From: Xanthostigma xanthostigma
Taxonomy: Eukaryota > Arthropoda > Insecta > Raphidioptera > Raphidiidae
Assembly: GCA_963575645.1 (NCBI GenBank)
Contig: OY754466.1
Span: 37,976,001-38,040,000 of the forward strand
Length of the DNA: 64,000 bases
Direction of reading: 5' to 3'
Of this stretch, positions 19,810-31,079 are shown piece by piece. The translations under genes and the position numbers were made by a program. Position 1 is the stretch's first letter, and each line of letters begins with the position of its first letter. Below the pieces are notes generated by a model. It did not search any database. It saw only the letters and a list, made by a program, of their open reading frames with translations, and was not told the origin of the DNA.

Positions 19810-20131
19810 CTAGCGGTCCCGCCCGGTTTCACTCGGGTGCAAAAGAACGAATGTGGGGAGGGACGCACGTTCATCTTAGTTTACCCAGATGAATGTTGTG
19901 TCCAAATTTCAAGATGACCGTAGTTCTTGTCGGACGGACAAATTTTGAGCTATATTTTGCAACATTTTTCATTGATGCTCCGCTCTTATTAGTCGTAGCG
20001 TGATATTATATAAATTATATAAATGGACTATCCAAGAAAAAAAAAATTTCAATTCGAACCAGTAGTTCCTGAGATTAGCGCGTTCAACCAAACAAACAAA
20101 CAAAATCTTCAGCTTTATATTATAGTATAGA
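19810..20131 (-). mobile_element. Helitron-like element B, short form without tRNA cassette
   Basis: On the minus strand it starts TCTATACTATAATATAAAGC and ends GGGCGGGACCGCTAG next to T. It is 322 bp long. The text GTCGGACGGACAAATTTTGA runs straight through the point where long copies carry the tRNA-like cassette. Confidence 0.75.
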
Positions 20132-21095
20132 TTTAGAAAACAATTTGGGAAAAACTTGAAAAAATGTTACCTACGAAGATAACAAATAACCCTCCATCGT
20201 GGTGCACGGATTGACTGATAAAGATCATCATAAAGTAGTTCGCTTTGGATCTCCTTCACCTCCAAGCAAAATTTTCAAACCTGAAATCCTATGGTTGAAG
20301 GCTAGGGGTTGGAGCTAAGGTTGAAGACAAGAAGTTGAAGCTGAGGGTTGGAGTTAATAGGGGTGGGCGCTCGGGGTTGAGGACTGGGAGACTGACACAA
20401 TAGTGAACATAAATACTTAATAAGCCAATTTTAACACTAGAGTGTCATTGTAATCCCAAAAACTGACAGTTATCCGTAAAGCCAGTTGGACATTTCGATA
20501 GTTTTTGCAGGTTTCAAAAAATGTAATATAACAAACAGTTTAAAAAAATGTACGAATCTTACAGTAGTCTCCAATGATGTGTAATATTTTTATTAATAAA
20601 TACTTATCTTTACCCAATTAACTTTCAGAAACGAATTCGTATAACGAACTATAATATAGTTATTTAATTTATTGAACGTTTATTTCACACTACATTTGTA
20701 AGAGCACGGTTGAGAGCTGTTTTCTTTCTCTTCCCCCCATTTTTTTTGTCTCTCTAATACGTTGCAGTACATGCTCCAATTGTAGATTGCACCCAAAAAC
20801 CATATTATATTATAGTAAATTGAATAGCCGCGCTTCTATAGGATAATAGGTTATATTTACCAAATAATGTTTGACTACGTGAGTGATTGAGGTTTTATTT
20901 ACTGTGAATATATTAAACTACTCTAGTCGCCAAAAATATTAAATATTTCCTTTCAGCACACTTTACTTCGTCTACTGCTAATTTTACATCGTTTACATCA
21001 AACATTTTTTCTGCACTAGCGCCATTCTGGTAACTTTTTAGACTGTGCATGATTTGACGCTTTCAGATGGACACTTTTTCAATTTTATACCCATA
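20132..21095. other. no gene; degenerate GGTTGAAG minisatellite
   Basis: At about 20285-20395 a purine-rich stretch repeats variants of GGTTGAAG/GGTTGGAG. The remainder is AT-rich without recognisable elements. Confidence 0.45.
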
Positions 21096-21653
21096 CTAGC
21101 GGTTCCGTCCGGTTTCACCCGGGTGTAAAAAAACGAATGGGGAAGGGAGGAACATGAGTACACACATTCATCTTAGTTTACCGAGATGAATGTTGTGTCC
21201 AAATTTCATGATGATCGGAGTTACCGTTCAAAAGTTTTTGTCGATAAAAAGCAGTATTTAAACTTTTTTTAACTAGGTAATAATTTTTTTAAAATTAATT
21301 AAATAAAATTAAAATAAATTTAAATGTAAGCCTTAGAAGAAAGCAATGTAGCAAATTAAAAAACAAATAAAAATATATTCGCCCAACGTGGGGCTCGAAC
21401 CCACGACACTGATATTGACAGTCGCATGCTCTACCGATTAAGCCACCTGAGGTTATTATTTTTGAGATACATTTTGCAACATTTTTCATTAAAGCTCCGC
21501 TCCTAATGGTCGTAGCGTAATATTATATAGCCTATAGCCTTCCTCGATAAATGGGCTATCCAACAAAAAAAAATGTTTTCAATTTGAACCAGTAATTCTT
21601 GAGATTAGCTCGTTCAAACAAACAAACTCTTCAGCTTTATATATTAGTATAGA
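21096..21653 (-). mobile_element. Helitron-like element C with tRNA-like cassette
   Basis: On the minus strand it starts TCTATACTAATATATAAAGC and ends CCGGACGGAACCGCTAG next to T. It is 558 bp long. It carries the tRNA-like cassette in the same position and orientation relative to the element as copies A, D and E. Confidence 0.75.
21380..21452 (-). tRNA. tRNA-Lys-like sequence (anticodon position GTC)
   Basis: On the minus strand the 3' two-thirds (GGCTTAATCGGTAGAGCATG, the loop CTGTCAA, then GTGGGTTCGAGCCCCAC) closely match tRNA-Lys, with intact A-box-like and B-box (GGTTCGAGCCC) promoters. The anticodon position is GTC. The 5' strand CCTCAGG cannot pair with GTTGGGC, so tRNA processing is doubtful. 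It sits inside Helitron-like copy C. Confidence 0.6.
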
Positions 21654-22485
21654 TAGATAAGATGGTTCTCCTTACCTCTACCCTCCATAGCTAAGATGTT
21701 TCACACCAAAAAACCCGGTTCACGGTAGTTCAAGGCGATGAAACGCTTTATTGAACTTGTAACGCCACTGTAGAATAAGTATATAAAATAATAGAAGTAT
21801 CTAAGAGCCAGACTGTTTTACATAATATACACGTACGACTGTATATCTGTATATTATTGTACATATATGTGGCTCTATATAGAATATACGCGTCAATTAT
21901 ATTAGTAATTCGCATACATTTTCGACCAACTTCCGCATGTTTTTTTCTCTGTTTAATCTGCGTTGCGAACTCACATTCGCTTGATCGACTAGACAGAGTA
22001 TGGCCTTGAGAAATGCCATTTACGAACTATGAATTCAACCTTCCCAAATTGTTGCTACTGATGAACCAACCAGTCGCTTACACGTATACAACATACACTT
22101 CACGCAATAAATTGTGTAATTGAATTATACCATTGTTTCATTGAAAGCCGGTTCGCAACCGAAACGTATCCCGCGCGCGCGCGCGCGCCAATATCACAAT
22201 CCAACGAACTCGAAATGCCACCTACGTAATGGAGTATAATGGATAAAATTTTGGTGAATGGGCTCCAACGATTGTGGTGAATTTAGAAACGCCCGAAACA
22301 GTCCATTGCTATAGGACAGTTGAAGAAGTAATTTATCTTAGAAACACACTTTTTTCAAGAAAGTAAAACTGTACAGACGCCTGATATTAATAGCACATAA
22401 TACTTAGTCATTTTTAATACCGTATAGCCATCTTGTTAAATACTTTCGGTATGGCCAATATCTATAAAATTCCCATCATTTAGAT
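21654..22485. other. no gene; (CG)8 tract
   Basis: The only notable feature is an alternating CG run at 22172-22188, striking in such AT-rich DNA. Nothing coding was recognised. Confidence 0.5.
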
Positions 22486-22488
22486 TCC

Positions 22489-22740
22489 AATTACGGGGTC
22501 GTTTTTTTTTTCGAAGTGAAAAAGGAAGGGCGTTTGGAGGGAGTTCTTTAAAACACAATTACGAGGTCGTGGCAATGCGATGGTGTTTTTTTTTACGCAG
22601 TGAAAAGGGAGTAGCGTTTGGGTGGAGTTATTTAAAAAAACAATTACGGGGTCGTATCAATATGATGGCGTTTTTTTGCTCAGTGAAAAGGGGAGGGCGT
22701 TTGGGGGGACTTTTTAAAAAAACATTTACGCGGGTCGTGT
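22489..22740 (+). repeat. Tandem repeat of 3 to 4 units
   Basis: Units starting ATTACGGGGTCGT near 22489, 22558, 22642 and 22722 each continue with a T-run, CAGTGAAAAGG and GGGCGTTTGG. Spacing varies between 68 and 85 bp because of length changes in the T-run and in the GCAATGCGATGG segment. Confidence 0.75.
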
Positions 22741-23079
22741 AGTTTAATAAAACACTATTAGTGTGCTCACACTGTTGAGTGAAATTCAATATGGTGTCTT
22801 TTGACGTTTGTGTGTGAAGTTCTTTTTCTGGCGTTTGTATTTTTTTTTTCTAGAAAAACAGTGTGTTTAAAGGCAAATGACTTTTGAAAAGTAATTTCTA
22901 AAATTAATTTTAGGAATTAATATTTTGCTTGACACCTTTCTTCGCGAGTATTCTTGTGTGATATTAATAAATCTTTAAAAAAAAGTGTTCTTTTTTTGCT
23001 TTTTGAAAACTTTTTGGAACCTTTTTTTATAACAAAAAAATTCCCAAAGTCGAATGATTAGTGTTATTTATTGTATTTA
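22741..23079. other. no gene seen
   Basis: AT-rich spacer between a tandem repeat and foldbacks. No features recognised. Confidence 0.4.
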
Positions 23080-23567
23080 GGATTTTTAAGTTGATTCTTT
23101 TTTTAACAGCGTGAGTAGAAATCAAATAGAGGAACAAATATTTCAAGTAGGTAACTTTTTTTATCAAAACTCAAAAATGAAAAAGAGACCGGCTTTCACA
23201 GTTTTAATAAATTTTGAGGTCAGTCCTGGTGTTATGTCATTATCAAGTATTCACAGAAATTGTTCGAAGTTGTCCTCGTTTTGTTGGACATAAAGATGCG
23301 TGCGTTGTAGTCAAGCCAATGCTTGTAGCAGCGATAAGGGCCATCCGCGAATTATTTGGGATGCATTTCCGATTCGTGCTATCATTTCTTCGCTTTTGTT
23401 AATCGGGCTTTTGAATTAATTATAAATAAAATTTGAAAAATACAATTAAACTTAGAACCGCTGTTTCTCTCTTATTTTTGAGTTTTGATGAAAAAGTTAC
23501 TTAAGACATTTGTTCGTCTATTTGATTTCTACACGCTGTTAAAAAAGAACAATCAACTTAAAAATCA
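23080..23567. repeat. Foldback element
   Basis: The arms of about 110 bp at 23080-23190 and 23460-23567 are inverted copies: TTTTTAAGTTGATTCTTTTT and AACAGCGTGAGTAGAAATCA on the left, their complements on the right. The 270-bp centre (23191-23460) is less AT-rich and has two short overlapping frames without family resemblance. Confidence 0.75.
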
Positions 23568-23591
23568 TTCTGTTTATTTTTAACGTTATAG

Positions 23592-23906
23592 TGTAGCAAG
23601 TTTTGTTACATTAACTCTCTCTCTCTTTTTTGTAATATTGTCAAAATTAGTTTTCCTTAGCTACACTGGAAAAATGATTTTGATTGTAAGCACTATTAAG
23701 TTCTTACTTAAAAACAATAAAACGCTTTAATTGAATTATAAATAATTCGTAAAATGGTGTTTTCTCTAAAGAAGAAATTAATCAATTAAATTTTTCCAAA
23801 TTATTAACAACATTTATTTTTCCAGCGTAGCTAAGGAAAACTAATTTTGACAATATTACAAAAAAGAGAGAGAAAGTTAATGTAACAAAACTTGCTACAA
23901 AAATAT
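23592..23906. repeat. Foldback element directly after the previous one
   Basis: GTAGCAAGTTTTGTTACATT, a CTCTCTCT run and TTTTCCTTAGCTAC on the left face their complements on the right, with arms of about 85 bp (23592-23676 and 23818-23906). Only about 25 bp separates it from the foldback at 23080-23567. Confidence 0.75.
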
Positions 23907-26392
23907 TAAACATTTTCTAGTCTCTCAGAATCTACCTCCCTGGGTAGTAACCCAATTTGCCCATGCCTAAATCCGGCACAATTTATGCATAAGGAATAAT
24001 GTGCACTAGCACTACACAAAGTTATCAATTGTTGATAGGCAGGACAACCCTACTGCAATAGTTTTTTTCTGTGATATATTCGCACAATATCAAACAGTCA
24101 ACTGTGTATACAGCATAATAATGTAAACATAGACGCCAACGTACACAAACTCATTGACAGTATATTATTATGCATATTGTAATACCTTTTTATGTATTTG
24201 GATACATGTGGCACGTAGATTTGGATTTCTGATAAGACGGTAACACCGTACGCAATATCAATCATTGGTAATGATCTCAGCTGTTGAGCGTCTACAATCT
24301 ACAATAGTTTAATTGGACTGAATGGGACCTGAATTTTATATTTTTGAAACACAAAATATTTTTTAGGGTGTTGGGCTTATTTAGGATGTAATGAAGGTAT
24401 ATTCAGTGAAAAACTAAATTTAACATTTACCGAATTTTGGAAAATCCTATGTCCACTGAAATGGACAACAGGTTAAACAAAATTTCTTTTACGGGAATCA
24501 TTGGCATAGGATGATGATAATAATAATAATAATAAAAATGTTTAATTATTTACTAAATATAATTAGTAAAGTTAACATCATAGAATTAAAATAAATACCC
24601 GCACAAGAAAAATAAATTACCTACATCATGAAAATACGTAAGTTATATTAAGTAATAATCAGAATGTACACTTTGCGTGAATCCATGACTCCAGGTCAAC
24701 ACTTGACTCGATATTTTGTCTACCCACATAGTGTTTCTTTTTTTTGTTTGGCATACCTACATCTCAGATAAGCTCCAAGAGCCTAGTCAAGAAGTGAGAT
24801 TCATGAGAAAAATAGATCCAACTCTCCAAAAAATATGAGCAATAGCTTATTCGATTCGGAAAAATATTCCGTAAAAGACGTTTTTTTATATTTTTCGGCG
24901 ACAAAAATTTCATTTGTTATTAACAAAAAACGAAAAGAAAAAAAAACGCTCATATTTTTGGCAATTACTCAAAAACTATAAGCGATAGCAGAAATTGATG
25001 AAAAAGATTCTTAAAGAGGAAAAAATTTCCAATAATAAAGTCCCACTCCCGAAATTCTATCTCTATTATTTATAGTTTTTATTTAATGTTGAAAATAGGG
25101 TTCCGAGCGGCCGTTACAGCTCGAGTACAACACATAAAATAATTTTGTATAGTATTCAATAACAATTTAAAAATTTGAATAAATTATGGTATCATTTTAA
25201 CACAAAGAATAAAGTTCCGTTCAAATTAAAAAAAAAATAAAAGTGAGGCTATTTTTTTTTAATAATCGTCTCCCTTGAAACAACAAAAAATGTTTAAATA
25301 ATTGGTCTATAAATTTGTTGCTTTACGGAGCCCTTTTTACATATATACTTAACAAGATATCGTTATAAAAGTTTTAAAATGCGTATTTTTTTCAATTTTT
25401 TCAAACCAGACTGAGTCACTGCATCGTGTGGCAGGGTTCAGCTAGTGCTCTATAGAAATATCATTCAACGTTTCGTCGGTCATCGCGAATATAATGGAAC
25501 ATATGAAATATAAAAAATTGATGGATACGATGTATTCGAAATAAGTACCTATATAAAGATAAATTTGAAGTAGAACTATTCGCAGAGTAGCTAGAAATAA
25601 TATTTGAATGCTGTTTAGAATGATAAAAAAACAGTCTAATACGTTTTTTTTATTATTATACAGTCAAAAGTTGAATGTTCTAAACATGACATGGATGACA
25701 GATCGGTGTCTGGTTGTCAAACTTTACTGCAAAAAAACTGTCCCATGCATCAAGATTAAAAAAAGAAGTGCGAATTGAATACGATGAACTATTAGATTTT
25801 ATCATATAGACTTAGACTGTATGTGCAACTTACATAATATCTATAAACACAATATTATTTTCCTGAAAGTAGGTATTTAGTTTTTATTAAATGTAATAAA
25901 TTTGGTTCTGTTCAACCAATTTTGCTCAAATTTCCGAGGCAACTCTATATTCCATTGGGAATTATTAAGAGAGCTTATTGAAAAGCAGTTTTGTTATTAC
26001 AATTTCTCCACAAAAATTCCTGTCTTCAAATTCTATGTCACTAAGCGCCTCTTTAAATAAAGTTTTAGAAAGACATTGAAAATAATAATCATATTCAAAT
26101 TTTAAAACAGTCCAGACCTAGACATTTTGCACACTCCAAAAATGACTGTTTCCGAACTAATAAGAAATAATAATAAAAATAATAATAATAATAGAATTTT
26201 ATTTGTAGCGACCAACAGGTATACATAACGTCAAAATACAAAATTCTTTACAATAGATAATAACTATAATAATATTCATATTATTATTATTAAGAATAAA
26301 TATAAATAAATTTAGCAATAATTTGAAACACGCGCGGTTTGTTTGCAAAACTTCATAAGGAAAAATATGTATAGGTATATATTATATAGTAT
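23907..26392. other. 2.5 kb without a supported gene
   Basis: AT-rich with AAT microsatellites at about 24515-24538 and 26165-26190. No open frame has a domain signature. A possible Helitron-type GCTAG end occurs near 25445 but has no partner. Confidence 0.4.
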
Positions 26393-26786
26393 AGGTGACC
26401 GGTAATTGCTCGTATTCCTCTCGGGAGAATTTGGGAGGTCGGAAATGCGTCGTTTTTTTACGATAATGACACTTCTGTGAAGAATTTCTAACATATTTTT
26501 TTATTTATTGTAAGTTTTAACAAACAACATAAAATCTAACAGTTTCCGTGGTTTTTAGCTTTAGGAATATTGGCCAATTAGCAAGCTATCAGATCATGGA
26601 AAAATTCAGGCCAAAAAGTGAGAATATTTTTTTTTTTTAATTTTTAATTCCCAAAATTCGTAGTTTTGTAAAAAGAAACCGAAGTAGATTTTCTAGAAAA
26701 TGACGCATTTCCAACTTCCAAGTGATAGAAGTCAAATCGTTCCAAATTAGTCATAGTTTCTTCTCCCGAGCCATTACCGGTCACCT
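26393..26786. mobile_element. Palindromic MITE with AGGTGACCGGTAA ends
   Basis: Inverted ends AGGTGACCGGTAAT / ATTACCGGTCACCT are flanked by short AT/TA sequence. Further inward CTCTCGGGAGAA and GAAATGCGTC match their inverted partners. A partial copy lies at 15446-15541. Confidence 0.7.
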
Positions 26787-27849
26787 ATATGCATTTAATA
26801 AAGTTAAAGTAACTAATAAGCACATGTTTATGACATAAATAAGAGGTGCAGTTGTCTAAAAGTTTAATATGTTTACGATTTGAAAACCTACAAGTCATAT
26901 TTCAAACGCATCAAGAAAGACGGTTATAAAAAACGAATTACTTCCAGCGGCGTTGCTTGCGTGAACGTCGAATTTATTCATGTCTGTTTTGACGTAAATC
27001 AAATCAAATAAAAATATTTGTTTATTTCGTTGCGAAACCAATATTCACCCCGTATCAACCGGGGCGAATACGTTATTTGTTGTTTGCTGAATTTGAAAAT
27101 TCAACGCCCGAATTTTCGCCGCAAGCTAATTGATTTTCCGACACAAAAATTTAAGCTGTGTAACTAGGTTTTTATAAGCTAAATAAGTGCACATTTTGAA
27201 CAGGAAACAAATTGTTTTTTTTTTTTTTTAACGCACTGAATTTATTAAATTTTTGGTTATTTTTTATACTGATTTCGTTGCCTATATTTCCGTGAATTTA
27301 TTAGTTCCGAAATATGTATATCGATTAAAGATTGATTGGTTTCAAAGAGTTGTTAACACAATGATATATTTAACAAGCTTGCTGGATTGCAGAAAGCTGT
27401 CAGAAAATTTTGATTGATAACGATTTTCGATTGTGTCTGCACATAATTTCTCTACAAGAAAATCGGCGTAAAATTAAAAAAAATATATATTGCGTTTGAC
27501 TCTCGCCCATTAAAAATGAAATTCCTTGGGCTCTAGCATTTGTTGACGATTTTTTTATTTCAGGATTAGAAAATGGTTATGTGTTTGTTACCGTGGCTAT
27601 AAAGAAAATGTTACGTATAGACCACTTTACCCTTCTAACGCATCTAAAAAAGTTTTACTTCAATAAATGCGATATTTTTTAAGTAAAACTTTTTGGCACG
27701 GTAGAGTAAAAATCATTCTTGAAATTGAAAATTGAAAATTTTTGTCCAGTAGCGGTTCTCGTAACCAATATCTTAGGTACTTCATAATTTTGGAATGAAT
27801 TATATTTTCCATATTTAACCAAAATTTAATGTTAGGAAATAGTGTAATA
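26787..27849. other. no gene; one small hairpin
   Basis: A hairpin at 27646-27702 (AAAAAGTTTTACTT facing AAGTAAAACTTTTT) is the only structure seen. Protein-coding signals are absent. Confidence 0.4.
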
Positions 27850-28130
27850 GTTACACAATCAATGCTAAAGTGTAACAGCCACCGGCAGACCACAAAACTC
27901 GCATGCGTTCTGTATGGCAGACTTTCTTGCGTTCAGGCGCTGTTCTGTGCTTCGAAGCAGCACATGAAACGTCATCATCAGATACCCCCGGTATACATCG
28001 TGAAACTTCTGATCCAGATCGGCTTTGGGCTGCATTTATCGTCCGTACATTAGTACAAATAAGCATCTGGCACTGTCACATGCTAATCTATCTCATTCAG
28101 TCAACACATTTGATGACTTAACTCGGCGGT
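27850..28130. other. GC-richer segment, possible exon or decayed element
   Basis: This 280-bp stretch is clearly less AT-rich than its surroundings and is open in several frames on both strands (for example 71 codons on minus at 27851-28066). I do not recognise any of these peptides. It may be a host exon, an untranslated exon or old transposon coding sequence. No TIRs or splice pattern can be asserted. Confidence 0.2.
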
Positions 28131-28674
28131 ACGTATGTCGGTACCTACATACACGATACAATACACACGGTTTATGGCAGAAGTGACTAGTCAGCAGTGT
28201 TTGAAAAAAGTTAATAATCAAAACTCCATAAACATGGACGTGAGTCATAATTTAATTAACCCTTTCTCTTCATTCCTTCGTGCTTCAGGTGGTACTTCCG
28301 GTTGATCCTGCAGAATACCCATTTCAAATGTTCACGCGCCGCCACTGATTGAAAAAATATTTAGATTAAAAAAACTATTACATAACCCGTTGTCTATTAT
28401 TGTTTAGTAACAATTAGCTAATAGCAGGGGACATGACTTATTACACCAGGCTGTAAGTGTATGATCTTACGGTTCAATAAGCTCGGTGAGATTTGCTGTA
28501 AGTGGATTTTTACATCCCAAGAATTCTTACATACAGTGCACAAAATGCATATACAAGGGGCGACCAAATAATTATATCGTCGATGATGTTGAAAACCGCT
28601 GAACGATCTGCAATACTGTCCCAGACCTCACAATGATCCAATGATGAGTTATGAGTGGCATAGAAAAAGACAAA
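28131..28674. other. no gene seen
   Basis: A CGCCGCCACTG motif near 28340 resembles a hAT right end but has no left partner. Otherwise nothing was recognised. Confidence 0.3.
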
Positions 28675-28800
28675 GCTTTTGAAACATCATCGGAGAAATC
28701 AGAGAATTACATCGAAGAAAGAGACGCAGATATATTTTAGATACGCTTTGTTGCCTTCGTTCACCGCACATTGAGTAGATAGACAATGATTCATAAATAA
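28675..28800 (+). repeat. Dispersed repeat, second copy of 6.31-6.48 kb
   Basis: It carries the same ordered blocks as the first copy (GAATTACATCGAAGAAAG, GCAGATATATTTT, TTGAGTAGATAGACAA). Its right edge meets Helitron-like copy D. Confidence 0.6.
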
Positions 28801-28805
28801 AATTA

Positions 28806-29554
28806 TCTATACTCTATACTAATATATAAAGCTGAAGAGTTTGTTTGATTGTTTGGTTGGTTGAACGCGCTAATCTTAGGAACCACTGGTTCAAATATAA
28901 AAAAAAATTGTTGGATAGTCCATTTATCGAGGAAGGCTATAGGCTATATAATATCACGCTACGACCAATAGGAGCGGAGCATCAATAAAAATGTTGCAAA
29001 ATGTATCTCAAAAATAGCTTCTATTCAGGTGAAATGCCGTATCTACAATATTAGGTCGTGCATTCACAAGCCCGGATAGGTCAGTCGGTAGAGCATGCAA
29101 TTGTTAATATCAGGGTCGTCGGTTCGAGTCCTACGTTGGGCGAATATATTTTTATTTTATTTTCCACATTGCTTTCTTCTAAGGCTTACATTTAAATTTA
29201 TTTTAATTTTATTTACGACTAATTCAAATTAAATAAATCTAATTAATAGCTCATTTGAAAACTGTTATAACTATATAGGTACCTATATAAAAATAATTAT
29301 CCTACAGTGTTTTCAATTAAATATTTATTACATTTTATTAATTACAGTAATTATTGATTAAAAAGAAATTTATTACTTAAAAAAAGTATAAATACTGCTT
29401 TTTTATCGACAAAATCTTTTGAACGGTAACTCCGATCATCATGAAATTTGGACACAACGTTCATCTCGGTAAACTAAGATGAATGTGCGTACTCTTGTCC
29501 CTCCCTTCCCCATTCATTTTTTTGCACCCGGGTGAAACCGGACGGGACCGCTAG
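28806..29554 (+). mobile_element. Helitron-like element D, longest copy
   Basis: It starts TCTATACTCTATACTAATAT (the first 8 bases are repeated) and ends ACCGGACGGGACCGCTAG followed by T. At 749 bp it is the longest copy. It has the tRNA-like cassette, plus extra AT-rich sequence downstream of the tRNA part (about 29215-29390). The DIRS element begins only 12 bp beyond its end. Confidence 0.75.
29070..29142 (+). tRNA. tRNA-Lys-like sequence, best-preserved copy (anticodon position GTT)
   Basis: It begins GCCCGGATAGGTCAGTCGGT and ends GTTGGGC plus G, so the acceptor stem can pair with the G-U pairs typical of tRNA-Lys. The D-arm, T-arm and both internal promoter boxes (TCAGTCGGTAG region and GGTTCGAGTCC) are present. 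The anticodon loop TTGTTAA gives GTT (Asn) instead of CTT, and the anticodon stem is imperfect. A functional tRNA gene is unlikely given its location inside a mobile element, but pol III transcription is plausible. Confidence 0.6.
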
Positions 29555-29566
29555 TTAAATATATGA

Positions 29567-29713
29567 AATTATACTACGCGTCTCGTTCTCGATGATTGAT
29601 TACTTGTAGTACTGTTAAGTATGCTTAAACTTCACAACGTTTAGATTTTAAATTTAAAACTTTTCCCGCGCGTTGGCCTAGGCACTCGCGCTCGCCTCTA
29701 TCGATCGTCATAT
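29567..29713 (+). repeat. DIRS left inverted terminal repeat
   Basis: The inner about 124 bp matches the complement of 34161-34284 almost exactly, including CGCGCGTTGGCCTAGGCACT. The first 43 bp are found complemented, without mismatch, at 33914-33956 in the internal complementary region. Confidence 0.9.
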
Positions 29714-29810
29714 TGTTTTGTTGTGACAACGCTTTCAGACGTTCAGAAAATTTATTCCGATAAATAATAATATAAAAACACATAATTAATATTAATTGAA
29801 TTTATTTAGA

Positions 29811-31070
29811 ATGGGCAAGAAGAGATCACGTTCACGATCAAAGGATCGAGATCGGGATGATCGAAAATCGAGTAAAAAACTCAAAGAAATGCAGGACCAA
29901 ATTAATAACCTAGCAGAATGTATGAATTTATGAAAGTATTTATGCAAAGTCAAAAGGATAAAACATTTGATAATGCAGGTGAGGAAAATAAATATACTAA
30001 AATATGAATATTCCAAACGAACATTCATATCGGGCAGCTCCACACGAGCTCGTCCCAGTTCCATACGAACGTTTTAAGCTGGTAGTACCTATACGGTACG
30101 TACTGGCCCAGTAGAGTGACGTTCAACAAGAACTCGATACTCCTGGCAGAAATAAATATATATATATACAAAAAGTATATATATATGTGTGTGTATATAA
30201 AAATATATATACTTTGACAGCAGTCTATATATATGTTCCCTCATTTTCAAATACTGCGGACAATAACAATAATTCTCAGGACACTGCTAATAAAGAGTCC
30301 GCGGAAACGGTGGTGACCGAAACACCGGTTATTCCTCTGGAAGTTGAGCAAGACTCAGTCAATAAGACTCCAGACGAACCAACTGGGGATCAACCAGAGT
30401 TGAACCAAGAATTTCTAGAGATGATGGGAGAGGAAGTCCCATCGACGAACTCTATAATGAAGACAGACGAAACTGTTGAAAAACAGTGGTCTAACTGGAT
30501 GTCCAAGGGCTTATCAGAGGAGTCTCGCAAGGAATTACTTAAGAAATATTCTCGAGTAGGAAAATTCCGTACCGAGGCACCTAAAGTCAATTTAGAAATA
30601 GTAAGCCACTTAACAGAGGTAGCAAAAAAGAGAGACCAACATTTCACTGATACCCAAAATTGCGTGGGTACACCTCTTGTTTCTCTTGGTGCAGCAATGG
30701 CAATGTTGATGGAGAATCCTGAAGAAAATCCTTTATCACTCCTAACCTTGACAAGGACATAAAGGCTACCTTAGACGCCACGGTCTCTGATGAGTGGTTG
30801 TATGGTGCAAAATTAACCGAACAGGTGAAAGACGCCAAAAATATTAAGAAAGCTGCAGCGTCTCTCAAAGCTCCTGAGAAACCATCAACTAAAAAGTCAA
30901 ATACTCCGGGAAACTGGAGAGGCCCGCCTGGAAAGGTCAAACAGGTGGGCTACTACCCGAGGCGACAATTCTCCAACGTGAAATACAAACCAAGGCCATT
31001 CCAAGCAAAGTTCCAGACATCAAATCGCTCGACAACACAGACGTCGAGCCGATCATTACCGAAGAAGTAG
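29811..31070 (+). pseudogene. DIRS gag-like region (fossil)
   Basis: The region starts with an arginine/serine-rich segment (MGKKRSRSRSKDRDRDDRKS) like the nucleic-acid-binding starts of DIRS gag proteins. It then holds a long acidic and helical segment and a basic, Q/N/S/T-rich end before the polymerase region. Gag would package the RNA. An AT-rich microsatellite tract (about 30145-30205) lies within. Identity rests mainly on position upstream of the RT inside a DIRS element. The region is broken. Confidence 0.65.
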
Positions 31071-31079
31071 GAAAGGTAA

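Noticed and set aside
28288-28306. TTCCGGTTGATCCTGC resembles the start of small-subunit rRNA
   Set aside because: The match stops after about 16 bases. The following sequence does not continue as rRNA, and no other rRNA helix motifs are nearby.
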